From Raphanus sativus (lineage: Eukaryota; Streptophyta; Magnoliopsida; Brassicales; Brassicaceae): a stretch of DNA of 64,000 nt. The stretch is from assembly GCF_000801105.2 (NCBI RefSeq), contig NC_079517.1, forward strand, positions 12,152,001-12,216,000, written 5' to 3'. The notes under the pieces are model-generated. The model saw nothing but the letters and a program-made list of their open reading frames with translations, was not told where the DNA came from and did not search any database. The translations under genes were made by a program, and so were the position numbers. This document shows, piece after piece, positions 11,961 to 22,149 of this stretch; positions within the stretch are counted from its first letter, which is position 1; each line of letters starts with the position of its first letter.

Positions 11961-12758
11961 CAAATAATCCCGTGTAAATATATTAAGAATGTTGCTCATT
12001 TATTCATTTTTTTTCATTTCTTTTGCTTTTTAGAAATCTTTTTATATAGTTTTTTCATTATAAATGTATATAAACCTTTTAATTTCGTTTTAATTTGATT
12101 TTAAATTATTTAAGGAAAGGTTAATTTTGGGATTATGAAAAAATTTAATCCATTAGGACAACTATTAGATGGATTTATACCAAGGGGACAACAACCTTTT
12201 TTTGGTTCTCTTTTGGCAATTTTCCCAAAAATATTCTTAGCAAAAAATATTTGGAAAATTGCCAAAACGGAACAAAAAAACAACATAGTTGCCTTTAGTA
12301 TAAAATCAATTTTGTCCATTTTATCTCTTTTTATTCTTTTTGTTTCTGATAATTAATGAAATAAATAGTTTTGTGGATCAAAAAAATTATAAAAATATAA
12401 ACAATTAATAAAACACTCATCTACACAAGCAGATATTTTTTTGGTTGAAAAACTTAATAAATAAAAAATTTAAATTACGTTCTACTTTCGTTTTCTACGG
12501 AAAATAGGTTACTAGAAAACGACGTAGAAAATAAATTTTAGATTAAACATGTTTATCTACTTTTTTTTAGAAAAACAATCTAATTTTTATTAAAATTCTA
12601 AATAAGGAGGATGTAAATTCTACTATTCGTAAACATAGTCATGTATCTGTGGAATGCATGTTCTACTTTATGAAGTATTCTTAAGTTTCGGGAATGCGAA
12701 ATCTAGAATATACTCATAAGTTTACCTAAGGTAGAAATCACATTCAAGATTTTTGTCA

Positions 12759-13932
12759 TCCCCTAGACTATATTTGAGAAGTGATTTTGCCACATGTCTT
12801 CTTTACAATCAATTTCACAAAAATAATATGACATGGCTACTAAAATTGATGACATGTCTTATAGATTAATAAGACATGGACAATTATACTTAATGTTAAT
12901 TTATATTTTTGGTAAACTTTTTAAAATATGGTAATAACTCATATATTACATTTATTTTCTATTTATATTTTTGGACTTTTTTGGTAATAACTCATAAATC
13001 ATCATTAAAATAAATATATTCAATTATGGCATTTCAAATTTCGAAATATCATTTAAATTAAAAATATTTCAAAAATATATACATATTTTTAGAAAATTAT
13101 AAAAATTAAATCATAAAATCAAATTAAATCGTAAAATCATTAGTTTCTTATATATATCTACATATTTTATAAATATATTTTAATTTTATTTTTTGACAAT
13201 TATGAAATTTTACATCTTCTAGACTATATTTGAGAAGTGATTTTGTCACATATCTTCTCTACAATCAATTTCACAAAAATAATATGACATGACAACTAAA
13301 ATTGATGACATATCTTATAGATTAATATGACATGGACAATTATATTTAATGTTAATTTATATTTATAGAATTTTTTATAATATGGTAATAACTCATATAT
13401 TATATTTATTGTCGATTTATATTTTTGGAATTTTTAAAAATATGTTAATAACTCATAAATCATCATTAAAGTAAATATATTCAATTATGGCATTTCAAAT
13501 TTCGAAATATCATTTAAATTAAAACAATTCAAAAATATATACATATTTTTAGAAAATTATAAAATTAAATCATTAAATCAAATTAAATCATAAAATCATT
13601 AGTTTCTTATATATATCTACAGATTTTATAAATATTGTTTAATTTTAATTTTTGACAATTATGCAATTTTATATATTTATTTAATATATTTAATTAAAAT
13701 AAATAGATAGAAAAATCTACCTTAGATTATAATTTTAAATATATACATGCACATTCTAAATATAATTCAAAATAAACAAAATTGTTTTTATCTTAATTTT
13801 ATTGTTCAGTTAAATCAAATTTATATTAAAATATTGCTAAGAAAATGAAAATTTATAATATTAATAAAAACATTAAATATAATTTATATTTATCTGTTAA
13901 AAATATTTTAAAAACTTTTTACAAGCACCTAG
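12759..13932 (+). mobile_element. Helitron-like insertion inside the second MULE
   Basis: The insert starts TCCCCTAGAC after a host A (12758) and ends CACCTAG before a host T (13933), the A|TC...CTAG|T rule. Comparison with the complete MULE shows that exactly this interval is extra. The 3' hairpin is weak. No Rep/helicase coding sequence is present, so it is non-autonomous. Confidence 0.78.
12763..13674 (+). repeat. Two tandem 456-bp units within the Helitron
   Basis: CTAGACTATATTTGAGAAG starts at 12763 and again at 13219. The units stay alignable, with scattered substitutions, through to GACAATTATG(A/C)AATTTTA. The repeated part begins almost at the Helitron 5' end, so the element carries two head-to-tail 5' ends. 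Confidence 0.88.
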
Positions 13933-14172
13933 TTGTTCTAAAAAATAGAAGGTACCTTCTACATATAAGAAAATCTGTTATTGCAAAAATTATTGAAATT
14001 CCAGTTAAGTAAATATTCTAAAAATATCCTAAAAAAATTTCTAACTTCGTAAAACGTGTTTTGATCGATTTCTTTTGTCAAATTATCAAAAAAAAAAATT
14101 TGAATTTTCTTTCTTCATCAATCTATGATTTATCCATAGTTTGTCTTGTGATTTTCACAAACTCTTGTTCTA

Positions 14173-14842
14173 ATTTTTTAATAAAAATAAAACTTTGTAA
14201 AATGTTTTTATAAAGTTTATTTAACGTTTTTTACTAAAACCTTTCTGTAAAGTTTTATTTTTATTTTTATAAAGTTTACAAAGTTTATTTTTATTATAGT
14301 TTTATTAAAAACATTTTAATACGTTTTATTTTTATTAATTTTTCATAAAACTAAAAAGTTTACAAACGTTTTTAACTTTTATAAAAATAAAACTTTATAA
14401 AGTGTTTTTCTATGAAGTTTGTTTAAATTTTTTATTGAAAACTTTTTGTAAAGTTTTATTTTATTTTTATAAAGTTTACAAAGTTTATTTTATTAAAATT
14501 TTATTAAAAACGTTTTGTAAAAATTTTTTTAATTAAAAAAAAATTGTAACTTATTTTTTTTTATAAATTTTACAAAGTTTATTTTTATTAAATTTTTATT
14601 AAAACTTTAAATAAATTATTTTTATTTTCTCTTTTTAAAACATTTTTATTTAATTTAAAAAAATTTTATTAGTTTAATGTGTTTTAATTATTTCATCTAT
14701 ATTAATAGACACATACATTGTTACCTTTATACATTATTTCTAATCATCTATGTGTCTATTAATATAGATGAAATAAGCTTGTAACAATAAACACTGGTAA
14801 AAATACTTGTAAGTTCTTTAAAAATAAGTCTAGCAACACATA
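14173..14842. other. AT-rich region with poly-purine/pyrimidine drift and a perfect hairpin
   Basis: The region is dominated by degenerate AAAGTTT/TTTATAAAG words. The 28-bp arm at 14688-14715 is the exact reverse complement of 14749-14776, with a 33-base loop. No gene. Confidence 0.75.
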
Positions 14843-14851
14843 ATATTTTTG

Positions 14852-15512
14852 GAGAAATACTTGGGTTCACCCCTAGAATGAACATGTAGGTTCACCCAAC
14901 CAATATGATTTCGTTATTTCATATTCAGTATCTTTTAGAAAAGTAAACAAAATATTGTTAAATTTTATTATGTTTTTAAAATAAAAAATAAATAGAAAAT
15001 AATTGTAGTCACAAAAAAAGATTTTATATTTAAAATACTGCCAACAAAACACTAAACTCTAAACCCTAAATCATAAACCCCAAATCCTTTGATAAATTCT
15101 AAATCTTTGGATTTAAAAAAAAAATTAACACAGTTAGCAAAAAACCTAAACCCTAAATACTAAACCCTAAACTCTTAGGTAAACCATGAACCCTTGGGTA
15201 AACCCTAAACCTGTGGATAAATTCTAACCCTAGAATTTAGAATTTATTCAAGTGTTTGAGATTTACCAAGGGTATAGGGTTTATCCAAGAGTTCAGAGTT
15301 TAGGATTTAGTGTTTGGCTAGCGATATTAAAAATATTTTTTAATGTATTTTTGTTTGCAATATATATTATTTTATTTTTTTAGTTTAAAAACATAATAAA
15401 ACTTGACAATATTTTATTTCATTTTTTAAAAGATACTGAATATGAAATAACGAAATCATATTGGTTGGGTGAACCTACAGGTTCACTTTAGGGGTGAACC
15501 TAAGAATTTCTC
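14852..15512. mobile_element. MULE-type MITE with telomere-like core, copy B
   Basis: Same family as 6046-6754. It has termini GAGAAATAC and AGAATTTCTC, GGTTCACCC/AACCAATA arms and AAACCCTAAA-type internal units. The perfect 9-bp target duplication ATATTTTTG lies at 14843-14851 and 15513-15521. Confidence 0.9.
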
Positions 15513-15546
15513 ATATTTTTGTAGAAATATTTGGGAAATATTTGTT

Positions 15547-16277
15547 GAGAAATTCTTGGGTTCACCCCTAGAGTGAACATTTAGGTTCACCCAACCAATA
15601 GAATTTCGTTATTTCATATTCAGTATCTTTTAAAAAAGGAAACAAAATATTGTCAAATTATATTAATATTTTTAAACTAAAAAATAAAAATTAATATTAA
15701 TTGCAAACAAAAATACGTTTTAGAAAAATATATTTTTAATACCGTCAGCCAAACACTAAACCCTAAACCCTAAACCCTAAATCCTAACCTTTGGGTAAAC
15801 CATAAATCTTTGGATAAATTCTAAACCTTTGGGTAAACCCTAAACCCTTGGTAAATACAAAATGGTTGGATAAATTCTAAATCCTACGGTTTAGGATTTA
15901 TCCAAGGGTTTATGATTTACCCAAGGGTTTAGGGTTTAGTATTTAGGGTTTAGGGTTTAGCGTTTTGCTGATTGTGTTAAAAATAATTTTTTAAAAAATC
16001 CAAAGATTTAAGATTTATCCAAGGGTTTCCCATGAATTTAATGTTTATGATTTAGGATTTAGAGTTTAGGGTTTAGTATTTTACTGACGATATTTTAAAT
16101 ATAAAATCTTTTTTTTGCGACTACTATTATTTTATATTTATTTTTTATTTTAAAAACATAATAAAATTTGACAATATTTTGTTTCTTTTTTTAAAAGATA
16201 TTGAATATGAAATAACGAAATTTTATTGGTTGGGTGAACCTAAATGTTCAATCTAGGGGTAAACCCAAGTATTTCTC
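15547..16277. mobile_element. MULE-type MITE with telomere-like core, copy C
   Basis: Same family, inserted only 35 bp from copy B. The flanks ATATTTGTT (15538-15546) and ATATTTGAT (16278-16286) match at 8 of 9 bases. It contains the best telomere-like tract of the window, three contiguous AAACCCT-type units near 15756-15780, and the opposite orientation near 15930-15960. Confidence 0.88.
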
Positions 16278-16286
16278 ATATTTGAT

Positions 16287-16587
16287 GGCGTGCTTTATAT
16301 TACAGTTTTTGATATAACTCACATTTACAAGCTAGGGCTTTAGAACAACACTTGATTTTAACACGATTCTTTTTGGCAAGAACAACTCTAAAACACTGAT
16401 CTAATCAATCAATTAAATTTCGATCTTTAACCACAAGAGGTCACGGGACGTGTGAGAATATTCCGTAGGTAACCCCTTTATAAATTATTCAATATGTTGA
16501 CAACATCAATAAACACAACTTTGTCTTTGACGTTGTTTCATTGAACACGATGAAATATAAAAGAATTATTCTTGGGTTCATCAATGA
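16287..16587. other. Intergenic DNA, nothing recognised
   Basis: No ORF or repeat is identified between MITE copies C and D. Confidence 0.5.
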
Positions 16588-16596
16588 AATATAAAA

Positions 16597-17202
16597 GAGT
16601 TATTCTTGGGTTCATCATTAAGGTGAACTTTTAGGTTTACCAATCAATAGGATTAAAGTATTTTATGTTTAATATCTTTTAAAAAAGGAAACAGAATATT
16701 GTTAAATTATATTATGTTTTCAAATAAATAGCTAAAAATAAATAAAATATTAGTAATTGCAAAAAAATTTAATAAAACTCTAAACCCTAAATCTTAAACC
16801 CTAAATCCTAAATCTTTGGGTAAATCCGGAACCCTTGAATAAACTTTAAACCGTTGGATGAATAATAGTTTTAAAAAAAATTAAAAAGTTGAACAAAAAC
16901 TCTAAACCCTAAATCCTAAACACTAAACCCTAAACCTTTGAGTATATCCGAAATCTTTGGGTAAACTCTTAATTATTGGATGAATCATAGTTTTTTAAAA
17001 AAGTTAATTTTTTTTTTACAACTACTACTATTTTTATTTATTTTAGCTATTTATTTTAAAAACATAATATAATTTAATAAGATTTTGTTTCCTTTTTAAA
17101 ATATATTAAATATAAAATAATTGAATCTTATTGGTTAGGGAACATAAGGCTCATCCTAAGGATGAACTTTTACCATAAGGATGATGAATCCGAGAATAAG
17201 TC
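16597..17202. mobile_element. MULE-type MITE, diverged copy D
   Basis: Termini GAGTTATTCTTGG and CCGAGAATAAGTC are inverted copies. The perfect 9-bp target duplication AATATAAAA lies at 16588-16596 and 17203-17211. Internal sequence is related to copies A-C but more diverged. Confidence 0.85.
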
Positions 17203-17412
17203 AATATAAAATGCAACGACATTGTCTTCGATGGTAAGCCATCCCAGTCTATGCTTATCCTATTATATTGAATAAGAAGCAACAATTCTTGTTTTTTCAC
17301 AAGTCAAATTTAAGATGGGCCCTTACGCTTTTACATGAGAAAGGTTTGTGGTTTTGACGTTGACTTGAGTGTATGTAACTAAGACGTAAGAGACTCAGAG
17401 AAACAATAATGA

Positions 17413-19357
17413 ACGTGTAATAAAGGCCAGGTCCATCGGTTGCTTTTTGATAGGGTTCTAGAAAAAATCAATACTATTAATTTTTCAACATGTCTAGTTG
17501 ATAAATATTGGCTCCAACGATTAATGACAACAAATAATGTATCCTATATTTTCGAATGTAACCACCCATGACACAATAGTATAACGTAACCACCTCCTTC
17601 ACAATAATAAAACAATAAAAAAATTATATAGGGAACAGTTAATACATGCACTTAAAATACGTAGGTTAACATAACACCCCCTATACTCTCTTTACACTTA
17701 TCTATTTAATAACTGTCATAATACAAAATTAATTATTTTTAACAAGGTTTTGTTATTTTAAAAAATTATTGTTTGAAAATAAAGTACCATATCAATACTA
17801 TCAATACTGAAGTATGCCCTATTGATATGAAGTTGTGTCCATTTAAAAAAATGATTTTTATATATAACTGCTTATACATATCTATATAACACGATATTTG
17901 TATATAATTTTTAACTGTCGACGGTTACAAAAACGATTGATATATATAACTAACAATTTATATAACTGCTTATACCCCATGATGTTGTTTGTGATCTTCA
18001 AAACCATTTTTATGCTAGACGGTGGTTGTCCGTATCAGTGACCACCATATAGTTTTTTCGGAGTTTTGATTGTTGAAAATTGGATATTAGATGACAGATC
18101 TATGAACATGAGGCACAAACGGAAAAAAAAGATTTTAATAATTTTGTTAAATATGGTCGTTGATTTCCATGGAAGAAGTTGCAAACGAGTGTGACTCAAA
18201 TAAATTGGGGAAGATAAAGTCTAATTTACAGTTACACTGTTCACTAAAAGATAAAAAAAAATATAACAACTTATTTTATATAATTGGATATAATATAATA
18301 ATCAATATTATTAAATTTTAAACATGTCTAATTAATGTTACTTGAGTCCAACTAGAAAAATAAGATATATATAACTGTTTATATGCCAATATAAATATAA
18401 CTGCTTAACCTTTAATTTTATTTTTAAAAAAATATCTTATTTTTTAGTAATACACATATAACAACTAACCGGTCAAAAAACAGTTACACAATCCGTTTTA
18501 AAAAAGTCTGAACTGATACGTGGCAGTTTGTTGAATGGACGACAGTTAATTGTTTTTTACTGGTTACAACCTGTATTTTATAAAAATAATATTTCTTAAA
18601 AATATAAAACAGAAAATATATCCGTTCTTTTAACAGCGAATCATAAGTTTGGTCAAACTATTTGAAAAATCGATTTACGGGTGCGGGTTATGAGTATTTT
18701 ATGCGGAGTGAGTGTGGGTTGTTGAATTTTGGATCGCGGCTACCCGTGGACCCGCAAAGTATTTAAAAAATAAAAATCAAAAAGTAATTTTTCTAAATAC
18801 AGGAGTTTAAAATAGTAATTTAAAAATTTTAATCATGTATAAATTTTTATTTTAAATATATTTTTATAATAGTTAAATTAAATAATGATTTTTAAAATAT
18901 ATATATAACCTTAGATAACCACAAAATTAAGCGGAGTGGATGCGGGTACAAAATTATTTGTTTTCGGGTTGTGTGAGTCAGATTTTTTTAACAAAACAAA
19001 ACTGAAAACCCACAGGTTGGCGGGTCAGTGGGGCGAGTTCGACCGCAATCTAACCTTAACCGTGCTACACCGGATCCATTTTTAAATTACTATTATTTAA
19101 TAAAATATATTTTGGTTAAAATTTATATACAAATATGATTACAAAAAATACAAATATATTCACAAAAAAAACAAAAATATCAAAAATTGAATTTAAAACA
19201 AAATATATACCCACTCTTTTAAGGGCGGGTCAAAATCTAGTTAATTATTAAAATAATAGAACAAAGAGAGAGAACGTGTAATAAAGACGAAGTCCATCGG
19301 TTGCTTTTTGATAGGGTTCTAGAAAAAATTAATTATTAAAATAATAGAACAAGGAGA
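17413..19357 (+). repeat. Tandem 86-bp host unit, first copy split by the Helitron
   Basis: Copy 1 is 17413-17467 plus 19241-19271, and copy 2 is 19272-19357. Both start GAACGTGTAATAAAG, share CCATCGGTTGCTTTTTGATA and end in AATAATAGAACAA(A/G)GAGAGA. Confidence 0.88.
17468..19240 (+). mobile_element. Helitron, both ends defined
   Basis: The element starts TCAATACTATTAA after A (17467). It ends with a hairpin-type sequence (CTTTTAAGGGCGGGTCAAAAT) and CTAG before T (19241). The 86-bp host unit that it interrupts is present again, uninterrupted, at 19272-19357, where GAAAAAA joins TTAATTATTA directly. This gives an internal empty site and base-level boundaries. No Rep/helicase ORF. Internal sequence near 18900-19200 resembles the minus-strand Helitron at 52566-53901. 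Confidence 0.92.
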
Positions 19358-20136
19358 GAGAAGGTGAGGAACGGAATTGTCTACGGGTATTTTCAACTCC
19401 ATTCTATTTTTTCTTCTAAAATCAAATAAAAATGAATATGGAATAAGGATTGATCCAATCTAATTTCATATCTCATTTCGTAATAGTATTTATTTCATGT
19501 ATGGAGTAATCTAATTTTTGTTTGTTCGTCACTCTATTATGGAATGAGAAATAGAGTAGGATATGAATATTTTTACTCCATTTTTATTTTTACTCTATTT
19601 TGAAAGAAAAAATGAAGTATTACATCGAAAATGCTCTAAGTTCATCGGAGAATTCTAACGAGAGTATATCTTATTAAAAATAATACAGAAAAATTAAAAG
19701 AAGGCGAGAGATGTAGGAGGAGTTGTCTGCAGAGAGGTGCAGAGAAGTGTGTAGATACTAAGTTCTACAGCTGTCGTCTGTTTGTTGGATTTTGTATATA
19801 TATATATTTTTTTTATCGTCTGAAGTGTTGAAACACAATACAAAAGAACCTCCAAAGAGGGTAATGCCGTATGCAACAATGCAAGGCAATAAGACAAAAA
19901 GCAACAACATTCTAAATAAAAATATAATTTTTTATTAAAATAATAATTTTTCTATTTTTTTAGAACCTTTGGTAGGTTTTCACCGATGGACTTGGTCATC
20001 GGATATCAGCTTTTTGCTGTAAACCAGGCTTTCAAACTGGATATCAGCTTATCAAACCCTTCCACACTTTTTTATTTAGTTTGGTCTGTTATTTGGTCGT
20101 GGAAGACACCCCACCTCTTTTTCTTGCACAATAATC
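19358..20136. promoter_or_regulatory. Upstream region of the TN1 gene
   Basis: AT-rich DNA between the tandem unit and the TIR start codon. An inverted-looking ACTCCATT...AATGGAGT-type stretch at 19400-19600 may be a further MITE. I see no confident TATA box or W-box. Confidence 0.4.
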
Positions 20137-22079
20137 ATGAGTACTGGTATTGATTCTGTATCCCGTCTGGATGTGTTTCTGAGTTTCAGAGGCCTAGACG
20201 TGCGTAGAAGTTTGGTTAGCCATCTCTATACTGAGCTTTCTCGGAGGGGCATAAAATGTTCTTTAGATGAGGAGGAGGAGAAAGATAGAGGGAGGCAGGT
20301 TTCACCTTCCCTTCTCCGTGCAATTTCAGAGTCGAAAGTGGCAGTGGTTGTGTTATCTAATTACTACGCTTCTTCGAGCTGGTGTTTGGATGAACTGGAA
20401 AACATTATGAGTCATGCTCGAAATAAATCGACGGCCGTGGTGCCTATCTTCTACGAGGTAGATTCTTCTGACGTGAGAAATCAAAGTGGCATATTCGGGG
20501 AGGAATTCGAGAGACATGGTCAAGAAGAGAATCCAGAGACGTTGCAGAAGTGGAGAGACGCTTTGATAAAACTGACCTACAAACCTGGCTTCTCCTCTCA
20601 TGATTCGTACGCCATTACAGTTTTTTTAAAGCTTTTCCCGCCTTCCTGTTAGTGTTTCAGAACTTTTAGCATTCAACATCTTCAAACATCATTTATTTAT
20701 TTTTCTCCTATAGACATCAAAAATATTTATGCATATATTAAACACAGGTAGAACAGTTCAAACATTTGTATTTACCGTCAACACTTTATTTATAGAAATA
20801 CAAACAGTCAAATGTATGCATAAAGATTGTGGTTGAAATTTGATAATAATGCCATATCTCTTTTATTGTTTTTTAATCTTGTCTACTCCGCATAATAATT
20901 TTTTTTATTGTTTTTTAATCTTGTCTACTCCGCATAATAATTTACTTTGACAGGCAGGATGACTCGAAGCTGGTTCGCGAAATTACGCGTCACGTGTCTA
21001 GTTTGTTGTCTGAATCTCGTCTCCAGAAGGAGCTGCGTCCAGGAAAATCAATTGAAGAAAACACGTTAACTGCAAAGAAAACTTCTTCAGGTCGGCTAGT
21101 CTCTGATTCCGACAAGCTTATGTCTATCATATCTGACTCATCCAACAGCCTAGTTACCATGGATCGTCACATGGAAGTGATGTATGAGATCTTGGAGTTA
21201 CAATCTACTAGCGAAGTTAGAATAGTTGGCATTTCAGGCGTCACGGGAATTGGCAAAACTACTATTGCGAGGCTTATTCACCAGAAGTTATCCACAGCTT
21301 TTCAAAGTCATAGCTTTCTTGACACCTCGAAGATCGTTCATGATCCCATTTCAGGCACTCAGGGAATTGGCAAAACAAGTATTCTGAGCAGCCTTTACCA
21401 GAATTCATTTCAAGATCATTACTCACTTAAGACTTCGAAGACCATTCACGATCAAGGCCTCGTCAGCCGTGCTTCCTCATCAGGTTCAATGAAAAAGCTT
21501 CCTTCTCCAAGAGGTCTGAAAAGAAAATCATTACAAACGAGTTCTGACTTGGGCTCTGATGATAAAAGGACACTGTTTTGGCACCAAAAAAGATCTTTGG
21601 TCATAGTTGATAACGTTGAGACTATCAAACAGCTAGAGGAGATCATGAAAGATGTGAGTTGGCTTGGTCCAGGAAGTAGAGTTATTATAACCACACAAGA
21701 CAAGAATTTACTTTTAGCTTGTGGAGTTGAACATGTCTACGAAGTGGACTATCTGAGATATGATGAAGCTCTTGAGCTCTTCAGCCAATGTGCATTCAAG
21801 AAACAGTACCCAACTGCAGATTTTGAACAGCTCTCGGTCCGTGCAGTACAGCTAACCGGCTGTCTTCCTTTGGGTCTTAAGCTTCTCGGTTCTTTTCTAT
21901 GTGGCAAAACTAAAGAGGACTGGGAAACAGAAGTGAAGAGTCTCGAAGCAAAACAAGATAAAGCTATTCTCGAACTATTAAAGATTAACGTCCAGGGCGT
22001 ACCACATGGTCGAACCAAAGAGGACAGGGAACATGACGTGCAGATGCACGAAAAAAAGAAGAAGATAAAGCCATTGTAG
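20137..22079 (+). CDS. TN1: TIR-NBS immune receptor with a duplicated P-loop
   Basis: Exons 20137-20606 and 20954-22079 (donor TC|GTACGC, acceptor GACAG|GC) give 531 codons. The TIR domain is residues 11-150 ([19 protein letters not shown] with the catalytic Glu at 87). The NB-ARC follows with kinase-2 LVIVDNV, RNBS-B GPGSRVIITTQ and GCLPLGLKLLG. There is no LRR. The P-loop is present twice, as GVTGIGKTT and GTQGIGKTS, because 117 bp are duplicated in frame (21231 and 21348). After GLPL a further tandem duplication (TKEDWE.../TKEDRE...) goes out of frame at an A-rich run near 22052, giving a basic tail that ends IKPL. It probably acts as a cytosolic or nuclear TIR signalling protein or adaptor. 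Whether it still folds as a nucleotide switch is unclear. Confidence 0.85.
20861..20944 (+). repeat. 42-bp tandem duplication just before the TN1 intron acceptor
   Basis: TTTTATTGTTTTTTAATCTT and the following TGTCTACTCCGCATAATAAT occur twice (20861-20902 and 20903-20944). The repeat covers the polypyrimidine tract region of the intron, so it could affect splice-site choice. Confidence 0.9.
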
Positions 22080-22149
22080 AACTATTGAAGCTTAGCCCAC
22101 AACGCATACCCTCACACTGCATATTCTTACTACCACAAATCTTTATATA

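Larger units (their letters stand above)
7234..12226 (+). mobile_element. Complete Mutator-like element (MULE)
   Basis: Terminal inverted repeats of about 70 bp begin (A)GGAAAATTGCC on the left, and the right end is GGCAATTTTCCC. A perfect 9-bp target duplication AAAAATATT lies at 7225-7233 and 12227-12235. The element is about 5.0 kb and encodes a transposase (7983-10272). Sub-terminal DNA (7460-7780) is rich in short TTCTAC/GTAGAA words. The perfect target duplication argues for recent insertion. A frameshift near the start of the transposase casts doubt on autonomy. Confidence 0.92.
12252..14172 (+). mobile_element. Second MULE, left part only, split by a Helitron
   Basis: The left end TGGAAAATTGCCAAAACGG and the DNA to 12758 align with 7235-7740 of the complete MULE. 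The match resumes at 13933-14172 (equivalent to 7745-7985, up to just before the transposase start). The transposase gene and the right terminal repeat are absent. The 9 bases before this end are AAAAATATT (12243-12251), the same as the target site of the first MULE. Confidence 0.8.

Noticed and set aside
15750..15790. Chromosome-end telomere repeats
   Set aside because: There are only a few degenerate AAACCCT units, they occur in both orientations, and they lie inside MITEs that have target duplications.
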